Of a stretch of 64,000 bases of DNA, positions 46,706 to 55,558 are shown in pieces. The stretch spans positions 1,903,501 through 1,967,500 of the forward strand of contig NZ_CP123639.1 of assembly GCF_029889745.1 (NCBI RefSeq), given 5' to 3'. Each line of letters opens with the position of its first letter. Positions within the stretch are counted from its first letter, which is position 1. Under the pieces are notes generated by a model. The model saw only the letters and a program-made list of their open reading frames with translations. It ran no database searches and was not told the origin of the DNA. The position numbers and the translations under genes are program-made. Source of the stretch: Ligilactobacillus faecis. Its GTDB lineage: Bacteria; Bacillota; Bacilli; Lactobacillales; Lactobacillaceae.

Positions 46706-48242
46706 CGTCAGCACCTCCGAACAAGCCTACCTCACCACTTGGTGCAGGCTCGCTACTTGACTTTTCTTCTTCAAGTTGTTGTATCCATTCATCAGCAGTA
46801 GCTTCATCTAAGCTGTAATTACGTATCAAAAACTGCTTGATCGGTAATGCATTTGCTTGTAGTGCTTGCAGATCGTTTTTCAGTTGCGCATCTTGATCAA
46901 TAAATACACCATCGTTGAAATCGATGTTAATATTGACCTTTTGCACATCACCAGTCCAACGAGCTTTCCCATCGCTAAAAAGCTCGCCACATTGAGCAAG
47001 TTCTAAAATAGCATCTACCAGTTGTGCGATCGTCTTTTCTACCATGGTCAGATAACTTGATCTAGTTTGATACGTCATCGAATTATTTGAAACTACTTCT
47101 GTCGCAGTTTGTATACCGCTGGCACTTTGTGTGAATGTCCCTTGCGAGAGTCCGATCTCATTTTCAAACTCATGTAAGAAAAATTCCATTGTGCTTGAAT
47201 ACTGATCCACACGGATCGCAACAGACATATCATGAAAGCCGATAGTACCATCATCACCGTACATAGCTTGATAAACTGTTTCATCTGGATCAAACATTGG
47301 TGGATGAGTATCGTTATCTCTCCGCCTTGAATTAGCATTTGGACGTTTTAGCCACGACTTAGGAACTACCATGCGTCTTTTGCCTGATCTAACGTCCCAA
47401 ATAAATTCATCATGGGTGCGATTGATCGCATCTACTGTTGATCTAGCGTTATCAATCAAACCTAATCCCAACGGACTTTCTAACATCTTGTTGTTAGCCC
47501 CGGGAGTCTTGAAGAAAGCGAACAAAGGTTTAACTAAACCCGTTAGCGTCGCCGTTTCTTGCGTATCAGCATATTCATCGATTGAACTTAACGGCACCTG
47601 CACACCAACACTATCAGCGCTATCCGATCGGTAAAGCTCATTTATGATCACATAGTTGTCGCCTTGCCATTCGTGAAACTCAAGGAGCGTATAGTAAACA
47701 TTCTTGTCATCTTCGACGACCGTTGTCTTACTTGCAATTGCAGCTTCTTTGACATCGTTTGTATTAACATGCAACGGATAAAATTGGTCTGCCGTGATCC
47801 AAGCAAGTTTTATCTTGTCATCTTGTACATAAGGTCTGATAGCTCCACTACCTAAAGCGATCCATTTTTCAAGGTATTCTTCAAAAGTTAAGTAGAACTC
47901 ATTATCTAAAAAGACGCTTTCAAGCAACTCATTTGCCTTCTTGTCATCTCCGATCTCGACCTTACATCCCTCATTAAAGATGATCGAGGCTAATCGTCTT
48001 GCAGCTAACTTAGTTACATTGACAGTTTCATACTTACTCGTTCGCTTATCGCCATAGCTATTAATAAATTCAATAGGCTTAAAATCGTTAGAATAATACT
48101 TTTTAGCTACGTTTATACGTGTGTATTCACTTGGATCCATTGCGATCCGTCTATCATCAGTAACTAACGTTAAACTCTTTATCATGCCTAAACTTGCACC
48201 ACCTTTCCTAAACCAATTTTTTACCGTTGAAAGCACACCCAC
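46662..48242 (-). CDS. Phage portal protein (SPP1 gp6-like)
   Basis: The portal forms the dodecameric ring through which DNA enters the head. The 526-residue protein follows terL and precedes the minor head gene, with which it overlaps by about 44 bases. Typical segments are the early RINVAKKYYSNDFKPIEF and the later EIGLSQGTFTQSASGIQTAT, known from SPP1-type portals. GTG start after AAAGGAGG. Its C-terminus is acidic and Gly/Ser-rich. Intact. Confidence 0.87.
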   Translation of the reverse strand: MGVLSTVKNWFRKGGASLGMIKSLTLVTDDRRIAMDPSEYTRINVAKKYYSNDFKPIEFINSYGDKRTSKYETVNVTKLAARRLASIIFNEGCKVEIGDDKKANELLESVFLDNEFYLTFEEYLEKWIALGSGAIRPYVQDDKIKLAWITADQFYPLHVNTNDVKEAAIASKTTVVEDDKNVYYTLLEFHEWQGDNYVIINELYRSDSADSVGVQVPLSSIDEYADTQETATLTGLVKPLFAFFKTPGANNKMLESPLGLGLIDNARSTVDAINRTHDEFIWDVRSGKRRMVVPKSWLKRPNANSRRRDNDTHPPMFDPDETVYQAMYGDDGTIGFHDMSVAIRVDQYSSTMEFFLHEFENEIGLSQGTFTQSASGIQTATEVVSNNSMTYQTRSSYLTMVEKTIAQLVDAILELAQCGELFSDGKARWTGDVQKVNINIDFNDGVFIDQDAQLKNDLQALQANALPIKQFLIRNYSLDEATADEWIQQLEEEKSSSEPAPSGEVGLFGGADDGTRTDVGESGQDS

Positions 48243-48255
48243 GTTATCGCCTCCT

Positions 48256-49563
48256 TTACCACTTCAAATCAAAGTCACGTTCATTGTCTAAGCACAGATA
48301 CATGAATTGATCGCAAGTATGATCTTTTTCCTTGATGACTTTAGGATCATCGCTATTCAATGTTTTTTCATCCCATCGATAGTCACGATGTTCAGACAAA
48401 AAGACTTGATTGTTGTCGATGTCCAGCACAAAAATACGACCTTGCGCAAGCATATCCTGCGCCCGGTCGATCATCTCAACTTTTTTCTTTTTAGCCACTT
48501 TGTGCCAATGCACACCAAACATCGAATAATACTGATTATCTAACGCACCATCAGCACTATCTGCTGTCATATTGGCTGGATCCATATTATAGCGATCGCA
48601 TATCTCTTCAACGAAGTCATGCACATCTTGTGCTAGTTCTGTCGGTGGCTTTTTGCGCACCTTACCTGCTGGGCTGTAATAATACGTATCTAACACATAA
48701 AGATTACCGTTCACTGACAGACCATAAGCACCACAGGTAGTTGCAGATACATCATGACCAATATCCATCGAAAAATAAAAATCAGTTAAATAATCATTAT
48801 CAGGGATCTGGTCCACCTTTTTGAATAAATCGAAGTTATAGACGTTAGTACCTAGCCCAACAACTTCACCTAAGTAAAGCCAGCGGTAGTAGTCTGGATC
48901 ATTTTCTTTGTACTTTTCAATGAGCTTTAGTTGTTGCTCAGTCGTAAAACCCAGTTCATCATCCAAGTAAGTACTCGTATCGATAAAATAGTCGGGATCG
49001 TTTTCTTTATCAGTCACCCACTCATTTACCCAGTCATACGGGTTTCTTGGTGGATTATAACTAAAGAATACTTGTACAGTATCAATATACCTTGCTTTTT
49101 GTCGGATAAACGTCGGGATCGCTTGATCAAATACATCGGTCCCTTTCATGTTCGCAGCCGCCTCAAACCATACCGAAACAATGTCACGAACCGTATTTGA
49201 TTTAAGTTTGAACGGATCATCAGCACCGTAAAAATAAAACGTGCTTCCAGTCCGTCTGTGCACGATCCTGAGAGGTGATGAGTATGCTCTGAACTCATCA
49301 GATACATGCAATAGATCCATAGCCCACAAAATTTGATTATAGACACTATCGCGCAAGTATGTTGCATTCTCTCGCACACAGATCACGTTAGCCTTACGAT
49401 TTTCTTGTACTTGTTGCAACACATTGACAACTAGGCGCAGACTGATTACAGATGACTTGAACGACCCACGACCACCCTTAGCGATGATATAAGGCTTTTT
49501 AGTATTCCACATACCGTAGAAATGTGGGTTTATCTGTTCAGATAATTTTACAACATTAGTCAT
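48256..49563 (-). CDS. terL: Phage terminase large subunit
   Basis: It powers DNA packaging and cuts the concatemer. The 435-residue protein has a modified Walker A, AKGGRGSFKSS, near residue 30, an ATPase domain with VSVWFEAAN, and a nuclease domain with SMDIGHD and MTADSADGALDN aspartates, as in the PBSX/terminase-3 family. I start at ATG 49563, spaced properly from AAGGAG at about 49573-49578; an upstream in-frame ATG adds eight residues. It overlaps the small-subunit remnant by a few bases. Confidence 0.9.
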   Translation of the reverse strand: MTNVVKLSEQINPHFYGMWNTKKPYIIAKGGRGSFKSSVISLRLVVNVLQQVQENRKANVICVRENATYLRDSVYNQILWAMDLLHVSDEFRAYSSPLRIVHRRTGSTFYFYGADDPFKLKSNTVRDIVSVWFEAAANMKGTDVFDQAIPTFIRQKARYIDTVQVFFSYNPPRNPYDWVNEWVTDKENDPDYFIDTSTYLDDELGFTTEQQLKLIEKYKENDPDYYRWLYLGEVVGLGTNVYNFDLFKKVDQIPDNDYLTDFYFSMDIGHDVSATTCGAYGLSVNGNLYVLDTYYYSPAGKVRKKPPTELAQDVHDFVEEICDRYNMDPANMTADSADGALDNQYYSMFGVHWHKVAKKKKVEMIDRAQDMLAQGRIFVLDIDNNQVFLSEHRDYRWDEKTLNSDDPKVIKEKDHTCDQFMYLCLDNERDFDLKW

Positions 49564-49950
49564 CTTGTTTAGTCTCCTTGATGTCATCTACAACAAATAC
49601 GTTATTTTGTAACCCCGATAGAGTCTCGAGCTCTTTAAGTTGCGCTTCTGCTATTTTTGCTTCAATCACTGTTTTCTTAGCCTTAGCTCTTGTCAAAGCG
49701 TTTTGCGCACATTTGATTTCCCTAGATTCCTCTTTATCTAATAGATATACGGATAGTCCAACAACATTAGAGGCCATAATTGATTTGCTATGTTAATCTT
49801 AGCTTGCGCTTTTAACATACCTTGCCATTGTTTCCTTTTTCGCCTAATATCCGAGTGATCTTTTTCATATAATCGCCAAGTCGAAACAGATACATTAAGC
49901 AACAAACATGCATCCTTAGGCGATAAACCTGTAATCATATAATTCTTCAT
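49556..49950 (-). pseudogene. terS: Phage terminase small subunit, frameshifted
   Basis: The N-terminal part (49950 to about 49775) has a helix-turn-helix-like PKDACLLLNVSVSTWRLYEK segment, then QAKINIANQ. There the frame shifts by one base and continues as MASNVVGLSVYLLDKEESRE and a helical tail to 49556. Restoring one base near 49775 gives a protein of about 131 residues that ends next to terL. The break would disable packaging initiation unless it is a sequencing error. Confidence 0.65.
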
Positions 49951-50042
49951 TTCTGCAATTTTTTTATCTGTTTAGATACTCTTCCAAGCTACAGCTCACA
50001 GACCAGCGTCTTTTGTCTGTTTCATATTGCTCCCTTTCTGCA

Positions 50043-50200
50043 AAATAAAAAGCCAGCCGGTAAGCTGACTCTTGGATGTTATTAAAAATAAAGGTCCACG
50101 CTGGAGTTGCACCAGCACGGCATAGGGAAATACCGCTCACTAGATTAAGCCATTTTGCCACACTCTCGGAATTTACGTGGCAAGGACTTAACGCGCCCAC
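50043..50200 (-). ncRNA. Structured RNA upstream of terS
   Basis: Read on the minus strand, four hairpins occur in order. TTGCCAC pairs with GTGGCAA (50183-50156). A possible small GCT/AGC stem follows. CGGTAT pairs with ATGCCG (50135-50118). GCTGG pairs with CCAGC around TGCAACT (50116-50100), a close likeness of a tRNA T-arm. A terminator, AGTCAGC / GGCTGGCT plus T run (50070-50043), ends the unit. I could not complete a canonical tRNA: no proper acceptor stem or seven-base anticodon loop. It may be a decayed tRNA or a packaging-related phage RNA. Confidence 0.5.
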
Positions 50201-50376
50201 ACGCTTAGATTTATTTAGTGACGTTCTGAGCCGTCAGATTACTTGAAATAGATTAATTGATAAATAACTGTATCTCATCTATTTCTTGGATAATATCATA
50301 GTATCACTCTAGAACAGCGATTTACCAACGCATTTACGACGGATCAACGTGATTTTTCAGCGGTTTTCCGACGATT
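50201..50376. other. Non-coding phage spacer with short repeats
   Basis: This holds an inverted GACG..CGTC pair at about 50221 and GC-rich half-repeats such as ACGACGGATCAACG and TTTTCCGACG near 50336-50378. Upstream of terS, it could hold a packaging (cos/pac) site or the structured-RNA promoter, but nothing decisive is visible. Confidence 0.3.
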
Positions 50377-50544
50377 TTATTCTGATAACTTCTTATCAAG
50401 TAATTCTTTTAACTCTAATAAATCTTCATGCTTACCGTATTTTGTAATGAATGTTCTTGCCACCGATCGCTTACGCATATAGGCGGACTTCTCTTTATTC
50501 TTTTCTTGCCAACGTTTGTTTCGTTCTGTCTGTGACAATGCCAT
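50377..50544 (-). CDS. Small basic phage protein, 55 residues
   Basis: The protein, beginning MALSQTERNKRWQEKNKEKS, is very basic and helical and resembles small hypothetical proteins found before terminase genes in lactobacillus phages. The ATG at 50544 overlaps the stop of the preceding 45-residue ORF as TAATG, which decides the start; an in-frame TTG at 50562 is less likely. Function unknown. Confidence 0.55.
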   Translation of the reverse strand: MALSQTERNKRWQEKNKEKSAYMRKRSVARTFITKYGKHEDLLELKELLDKKLSE

Positions 50545-50681
50545 TACTTCATCACCCACCAAGCAACCAAACCAATAATGACGATCAACGCGATCGTGCT
50601 TGTGATCATCTCTTTTTTAGTTGTTCTTCTGACAGAGGCACTCATTTTAAATTTACCCTTTTGATATTCGAATAACTTCAT
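50544..50681 (-). CDS. Small single-span phage membrane protein, 45 residues
   Basis: ATG 50681 lies eight bases after a perfect AGGAGG. The product is basic at the N-terminus (MKLFEYQKGKFKM) and has one membrane span, TSTIALIVIIGLVAWWV (about residues 28-44). Its TAA overlaps the next gene's ATG. Coding potential is strongly supported by signal spacing; function unknown. Confidence 0.55.
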   Translation of the reverse strand: MKLFEYQKGKFKMSASVRRTTKKEMITSTIALIVIIGLVAWWVMK

Positions 50682-50726
50682 TTGCACAACCTCCTATTTG
50701 ATGTGTTATACTAAAAGTACCAAGAA

Positions 50727-50744
50727 GGGGAAGGGCAATTCCCC
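50727..50744. repeat. GC-rich hairpin between two small phage ORFs
   Basis: GGGGAA pairs with TTCCCC around GGGCAA, between the 34- and 45-residue ORFs. On the minus strand the T-rich tract is short, so a terminator role is possible but not certain. Confidence 0.35.
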
Positions 50745-50765
50745 TCCTGTGGTAACTAATTAATG

Positions 50766-50870
50766 TTACCACTCAAAATGCCATTCGAAGCTTACGATTA
50801 CCAAATGAATTTTGACGGTTAATTTGGTTTTTGTAGGCTTTTTTATTTTTAGCTTTTTGAGCAGGTTCAT
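50766..50870 (-). CDS. Basic small phage ORF, 34 residues
   Basis: ATG 50870 follows GGAGGAGGTGAG at ideal distance. The product starts MNLLKKLKIKKPTKTKLTVK and ends in a hydrophobic, Trp-containing FEWHFEW tail. Such highly basic peptides are common in phage late-early junctions. Function unknown. Confidence 0.45.
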   Translation of the reverse strand: MNLLKKLKIKKPTKTKLTVKIHLVIVSFEWHFEW

Positions 50871-50936
50871 CAATCTCACCTCCTCCTTGGTACTATCTCA
50901 TTGTACTATACACATTACAAAAATACAATACTTTTA

Positions 50937-51080
50937 TCACTTCATAACTCTCAAATCTAGCTGATTTGTTTGAACGTGCAATTGTTCTGCAAATTCTATG
51001 CAAGCTACGATCTTTAATTCGTTGTATCTAGTCGTACTGTACTTTATTTTCTGAGCAACTTGCCAATCAGCTAACCCTTT
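50937..51080 (-). pseudogene. C-terminal remnant of an ArpU-family phage late regulator
   Basis: The minus-strand translation ADWQVAQKIKYSTTRYNELK, then IVACIEFAEQL, ending in LDLRVMK, fits the end of ArpU/RinA-like regulators, which activate late phage genes and usually sit just upstream of terS. The N-terminal two thirds are missing. This marks the left (upstream) end of the recognisable prophage fragment. Confidence 0.55.
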
Positions 51081-51546
51081 TTAGTTTTATTTTTAACCAG
51101 CTAAAGCCACTCACAAAACTCTAACCGGTAAGGATCGATGGCACTTATTCAGCACCGTCGATCTGTAAGACCCTAGCGCAAAACTGTTGTCTTATCAAAA
51201 AATCTAAAGGAGGTCACTGCAAAAGTGGAGCGTACACTCTGATACTTCTACCGTACCTTGTAACTTTCAGACGCTTTTTCAAATCAACCAACTCGAGTAA
51301 AATTGCGCTCAATAGTAACCAATTGGTGGAGTGAAACAAGACAGAAAATATCCACAAATTTAAAAATAGTATCCATATCTATAATTTAGATGCTAACAAA
51401 ATCAAGTCATCAACTTAAAAATTAGCAGTTTCAACAAGTAAATTTAACGAAATTTATTTATATAACTTAATAGAAAATCATCTCTTTGGATAAAAGTTGC
51501 AAAAAATGTCATAATTGTCTTGTAGGTCTAGGAGGTTTTATTTATT
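51081..51546. other. Spacer without recognisable genes
   Basis: About 465 bases between the ArpU remnant and the next host gene. A minus-strand string of codons near 51290-51210 (LVDLKKRLKVTRYGRSIRVY) may be a phage remnant. The rest is AT-rich and I see no intact ORF or repeat in it. Confidence 0.4.
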
Positions 51547-51837
51547 ATGAACAAACGATTATGGTTTGCCATAGCTTTACTACTAAGTGTTATTTTGATC
51601 ATGTGTAGTACTTATACTGGGATCATGATCTTCGCAGTTATTGGTTATCTATTGATGAGCATTTTATTTTTAAGTGCTAGTTTCTCATTGCTTGTCTTAA
51701 AGCAAACAAGTATTTTGACTGGCGGAAAAAGCATCCCGTGGGAAAAAACAAGCGGTGCGCTCAAAGCATCGATGCTTGTTTGTGGCCTAGGGGCCTTTGC
51801 AGCTGGGCTATATATCATCTTTGTTTATCTTTTTTGA
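51547..51837 (+). CDS. Small membrane protein, 96 residues
   Basis: Three hydrophobic spans (about residues 5-25, 28-52 and 72-95) with a short polar loop containing GGKSIPWEKTSG. The ATG follows AGGAGG at somewhat long spacing. I recognise no family. It lies directly upstream of plsY, about 64 bases away, and uses host-like codons, so it is likely a genuine chromosomal gene. Confidence 0.6.
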   Translation: MNKRLWFAIALLLSVILIMCSTYTGIMIFAVIGYLLMSILFLSASFSLLVLKQTSILTGGKSIPWEKTSGALKASMLVCGLGAFAAGLYIIFVYLF

Positions 51838-51901
51838 TGGTTGCTTTTGATCTCAAAAATGAGTAAAATTAGTCGTATGTTTTTTAAGGAGGAATGTTTC
51901 T

Positions 51902-52528
51902 TTGTCTGAAACTTTTAAAATAGTACTTATGCTGATCATAGGTTATTTGATCGGCTCGATCCCCTCTGGTGTATGGGTCGGAAAACTAATGTATGGAAAA
52001 GATATCCGTGATTATGGCAGTGGAAATATGGGAACGACTAATACCTTTCGCGTACTTGGAAAAAAAGCTGGTACGATCGTGCTATTGATGGACATGTTCA
52101 AAGGAACATTGGCAGCTCTATTACCTTATTTCTTTCATAGTAACGTTAATGTTTTACTTATTGGTCTTTCGGCGATCATCGGGCATGTCTATCCGATCTT
52201 TGCTGGATTTAAAGGTGGTAAGGCTGTCGCAACTAGTGTTGGCGTCTTGTTAGTATACGATCCACTCTTTTTTGTGATCGCTTGGGCAATTTTTTTGATC
52301 ACGCTCTATATCTCAAGTATGGTCAGTGTTGCAAGTATGGTCGGTTTTTTACTGATCACGATCGTTTCTTTGTTTTTTAAAGATCTACTCCTATCTGGCG
52401 TGGCGATCGCATTGACTATTTTTGTTTTTATTCGCCACTATGGCAATATCGAACGGATCAAAAATGGTACTGAAAATATGGTCCCATTTGGGCTAGGCTA
52501 TAAGCACCGTTTAAAAAAAGAGGATTAA
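51902..52528 (+). CDS. plsY: Glycerol-3-phosphate acyltransferase PlsY
   Basis: PlsY transfers an acyl group from acyl-phosphate to glycerol 3-phosphate, the first step of membrane phospholipid synthesis. The 208-residue membrane protein has the family motifs [29 protein letters not shown] (near residue 38) and [18 protein letters not shown] (near 97). TTG start after AAGGAGGAA. In related bacteria plsY is often next to parE; here parE is about 21 kb away, with accessory DNA in between. A terminator follows. Confidence 0.93.
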   Translation: MSETFKIVLMLIIGYLIGSIPSGVWVGKLMYGKDIRDYGSGNMGTTNTFRVLGKKAGTIVLLMDMFKGTLAALLPYFFHSNVNVLLIGLSAIIGHVYPIFAGFKGGKAVATSVGVLLVYDPLFFVIAWAIFLITLYISSMVSVASMVGFLLITIVSLFFKDLLLSGVAIALTIFVFIRHYGNIERIKNGTENMVPFGLGYKHRLKKED

Positions 52529-52529
52529 A

Positions 52530-52567
52530 GGGCTACTCTTCATCAAATATGAAGAGTGGTCTTTTTT
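52530..52567 (+). terminator. Terminator of plsY
   Basis: ACTCTTCAT pairs perfectly with ATGAAGAGT around CAAAT, followed closely by TTTTTT. Confidence 0.75.
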
Positions 52568-52633
52568 GAGCTTAATATCGAATTGTGATCAATGATATAA
52601 TAAACATATTACTTTTAAAGGAGTTGAAATATA

Positions 52634-53509
52634 TTGGCACTTATCTTAGAAAATGAGACTCTTTGTGCTAAGATCTCTGAACATGGAGCAGAATTGACAA
52701 GTTTATATAATAAGAAAAATGGGATCGAATATATCTGGCAAGGCGATCCTGCCTTTTGGGGACGGCATTCACCAGTCTTATTTCCGATCGTTGGTCGTTT
52801 AAAAAATGATACATACGAATTTGAAAATAAAACATATCAATTGAGTCAACATGGCTTTGCGCGCGACCTTGATTTTACTGTGACTAAAGCAACAGATACA
52901 ACTGCGACTTTTGAATTACTCGCTTCTGATGAAACAAAAGCCAAGTATCCCTTTGACTTTAAACTTGTTTTGACATACACCTTGACTGAAAACAGTATAA
53001 GTTTCAACTATACGGTTTTTGATCTAGGAGATCGCCCAATGTATTATGGTCTTGGCGCTCACCCTGCTTTCTCAACGAAACTTCTACCTAATGATGCTTA
53101 CACAGATTATCAAGTGGAACTTGCACCTGAACTTAAGCGTAAAATCATCCCTCTTCGGGCTAACTTACTTGATCTTGAAAATACATCTGCCTCAAAAACG
53201 TCTCTTTTACCTGTTACACACGCTTTATTTAAAGATGACGCTTTAGTCTATGAACTAGAAGAAAAGCCGTTAAAAGCTACTTTACGTAACACTAAACATG
53301 ATCATGGTGTTACTTTGACTGTTGCAGATGCTAAGGCATTTGGGATCTGGTCTTGTTATCCAGCTCAAGGTGAGTTTGTTTGCCTTGAACCTTGGTGGGC
53401 AGTAGCAGACACTTACCAAACGACTGGCAAGTTCAAAGATAAATACTTGATCGAGCGTTTGGACGGACATCAAAGCAAAAATTATACTTTTGCGATCACA
53501 GTGTTTTAA
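52634..53509 (+). CDS. Aldose 1-epimerase family protein (GalM/LacX-like)
   Basis: The 291-residue beta-sandwich protein resembles LacX/YihR-type mutarotases: ISEHGAELTSLYNKK near the N-terminus, GRHSPVLFPIVGRLKN, LSQHGFARDL with the catalytic-type His, YYGLGAHPAF and a CLEPWWAVADT segment near the C-terminus. TTG start after AAAGGAG. It probably interconverts sugar anomers; the exact sugar is unknown. It stands alone, convergent with hslU. Confidence 0.85.
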   Translation: MALILENETLCAKISEHGAELTSLYNKKNGIEYIWQGDPAFWGRHSPVLFPIVGRLKNDTYEFENKTYQLSQHGFARDLDFTVTKATDTTATFELLASDETKAKYPFDFKLVLTYTLTENSISFNYTVFDLGDRPMYYGLGAHPAFSTKLLPNDAYTDYQVELAPELKRKIIPLRANLLDLENTSASKTSLLPVTHALFKDDALVYELEEKPLKATLRNTKHDHGVTLTVADAKAFGIWSCYPAQGEFVCLEPWWAVADTYQTTGKFKDKYLIERLDGHQSKNYTFAITVF

Positions 53510-53513
53510 TATA

Positions 53514-53558
53514 AAAAATGGTCACTAGTACTCAACTGAGTCCTTAGTGACCATTTTT
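53514..53558. terminator. Bidirectional terminator between galM-like gene and hslU
   Basis: AAAAATGGTCACT pairs with AGTGACCATTTTT, with T-rich tracts usable from both strands. Confidence 0.8.
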
Positions 53559-53565
53559 ATGTGTA

Positions 53566-54996
53566 TTATAAAATATATTGGCTAAGATCTTTATCGGCTA
53601 CGATCTTACCAACTTTATCTGCCACATACGCTTCGGTGATCGTGATCTCACCCATTTGCATATCAGGTCCTTCAAAGAGCAGATCTTCGAGAAGTTTTTC
53701 CAAGATCGTATGCAAACGCCTAGCTCCGATATTATCTGTTTCATGGTTGACCTTATAAGCGATCTCAGCTATTTTTTCGATCGCCTCGATCGTAAATGTT
53801 ACTTCGATATTATCTGTTCCAATGATCGCGATATACTGTTTGATCAAAGCATTGTTTGGCTCTGTTAGGATCTTAACAAAATCTTCCTTCGAAAGATCTT
53901 CTAATTCGACTCTGATAGGAAAACGTCCCTGTAATTCAGCGATCAGATCACTTGGTTTTGTTTGTGCAAAAGCACCAGAAGCGATAAATAGGATATGATC
54001 TGTTTCGATGATCCCGTACTTAGTTTTGATCTGTGAGCCTTCAACGATCGGTAAAATATCGCGTTGCACGCCTTCACGCGACACTTCACCAGCATTTTGT
54101 TTTGATTTTGAAGTGATCTTATCGATCTCATCGATAAAGATGATCCCTGTATTTTCAGCACGTTTGATCGCTGCGTTTGCAACATCAGCCGTATTTATCA
54201 ATTTTTCAGATTCTTCACGGACTAAAACTTCACGTGCTTCCTTGACTGGCATCGTCCTAGTGATCATTCTTTTCGGAGTCAATGCGCCCAATGTGTCTGA
54301 AAGATCGATCCCCATTTGACCTAACATTCCATCTGAACCTTGGAGTTTTTGAGCTGGATCTTCCATTTGGATCGTTACGTCTTCATTTTCGAGGAGACCG
54401 CGTTTTAATTTTTCTGAGACACTAAGACGTTTGTTCTTGATATCTTCTGTCACATTTTCATTCTCAGTCTCACCTTGTAAGTTGGCAAAATTAGGGATCT
54501 TACCTGTCTGGAGGTCACGCATCATTTGCGCAAAGCTTTCTTGTTCATTTGAACGTTGCTCCTTTTGAGCAGGTACTAGTAACTTGACTAAACGTTTATC
54601 TGCCTTTTGAACTGCTTGGCTTCGTACTTGTTTAAATAGTTTATCTTGTTCCATCTTATAGGAAACTTCAACTAAGTCACGAACCATTGATTCGACATCA
54701 CGTCCAACATAACCAACTTCTGTAAATTTAGTTGCTTCAACTTTGATAAACGGAGCCTCAACGATCTTAGCTAAGCGTCGTGCGATCTCTGTCTTCCCGA
54801 CACCTGTTGGCCCGATCATCATCAGATTTTTAGGTGTGATCTCATCTTGCATCTCTTCTGGTAATTGCATCCGCCGGTAACGATTACGTAAAGCGATCGC
54901 GATCGCTTTTTTAGCCTTATCTTGACCGATAACATAATTATTTAATTCATCAACGATCTGCCTAGGGGTTTTTTCGATTTTTTCCAAACTGACCAC
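53566..54996 (-). CDS. hslU: ATP-dependent protease ATPase subunit HslU (ClpY)
   Basis: HslU unfolds substrates and feeds them to the HslV peptidase. The 476-residue AAA+ protein has Walker [12 protein letters not shown] near residue 60, an inserted I domain (about 110-245), Walker [11 protein letters not shown] and the sensor region with [17 protein letters not shown] near the end. It follows hslV by four bases. No codY follows, unlike in Bacillus. Confidence 0.96.
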   Translation of the reverse strand: MVSLEKIEKTPRQIVDELNNYVIGQDKAKKAIAIALRNRYRRMQLPEEMQDEITPKNLMMIGPTGVGKTEIARRLAKIVEAPFIKVEATKFTEVGYVGRDVESMVRDLVEVSYKMEQDKLFKQVRSQAVQKADKRLVKLLVPAQKEQRSNEQESFAQMMRDLQTGKIPNFANLQGETENENVTEDIKNKRLSVSEKLKRGLLENEDVTIQMEDPAQKLQGSDGMLGQMGIDLSDTLGALTPKRMITRTMPVKEAREVLVREESEKLINTADVANAAIKRAENTGIIFIDEIDKITSKSKQNAGEVSREGVQRDILPIVEGSQIKTKYGIIETDHILFIASGAFAQTKPSDLIAELQGRFPIRVELEDLSKEDFVKILTEPNNALIKQYIAIIGTDNIEVTFTIEAIEKIAEIAYKVNHETDNIGARRLHTILEKLLEDLLFEGPDMQMGEITITEAYVADKVGKIVADKDLSQYIL

Positions 54997-55000
54997 TCCT

Positions 55001-55543
55001 TTAAAGTTCTTCTACGATAATATTATGGTTGGTAAAAATATCGATATCACCAGCGATCTTGATCGCATTTTGTGCGATCTGAGCAGCTGAAAGATCTTTA
55101 GCATATGCCGTCATTGCCTTAGCTGCTGCAAAAGCATAATTACCTCCTGAACCGATCGCTAAAATATCATCATCAGGTTCAATAACTTCACCTGAACCTG
55201 AGACAAGTAAGAGATTATCTTTATCCATGACGATCAAAAGCGCTTCTAATTTTTGTAAAGCTTGATCACTACGCCATTCTTGCGCTAACTCTACGGCAGC
55301 GCGTTGTAAATTACCACTATACTGCGTTAATTTTTTTTCAAATCTATCTTCGAGATTGAATGCATCAGCAACACTACCTGCAAAACCGACAACGACTTGA
55401 TCATTATAGATCCGTCTAACTTTTCTAGCTGAACCTTTCATAATGACCTTCTCGCCCATAGTTACTTGGCCATCTCCAGCCATTGCTGTGTGTCCATTAT
55501 GACGGACCGCACAGATCGTAGTTGCGTGAAATGATACTGTCAT
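55001..55543 (-). CDS. hslV: ATP-dependent protease peptidase subunit HslV (ClpQ)
   Basis: The 180-residue proteasome-like peptidase has the signature [20 protein letters not shown] with an N-terminal extension of about seven residues before the conserved Thr-Thr pair (Thr8 aligns with the catalytic Thr of E. coli HslV). A similar extension occurs in Bacillus ClpQ, where the N-terminal residue acts instead, so processing is uncertain. [20 protein letters not shown] is typical of the family. Between xerC and hslU. Confidence 0.95.
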   Translation of the reverse strand: MTVSFHATTICAVRHNGHTAMAGDGQVTMGEKVIMKGSARKVRRIYNDQVVVGFAGSVADAFNLEDRFEKKLTQYSGNLQRAAVELAQEWRSDQALQKLEALLIVMDKDNLLLVSGSGEVIEPDDDILAIGSGGNYAFAAAKAMTAYAKDLSAAQIAQNAIKIAGDIDIFTNHNIIVEEL

Positions 55544-55558
55544 AATATTCCTCCTAGA

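Noticed and set aside
50100-50175. A tRNA gene on the minus strand
   Set aside because: The T-arm is convincing, but I could not draw a seven-base acceptor stem or a seven-base anticodon loop, so I report a structured RNA instead.
49964-50200. A 78-codon minus-strand protein before terS
   Set aside because: It runs straight through the stems of the structured RNA and its terminator, and has no ribosome-binding site.
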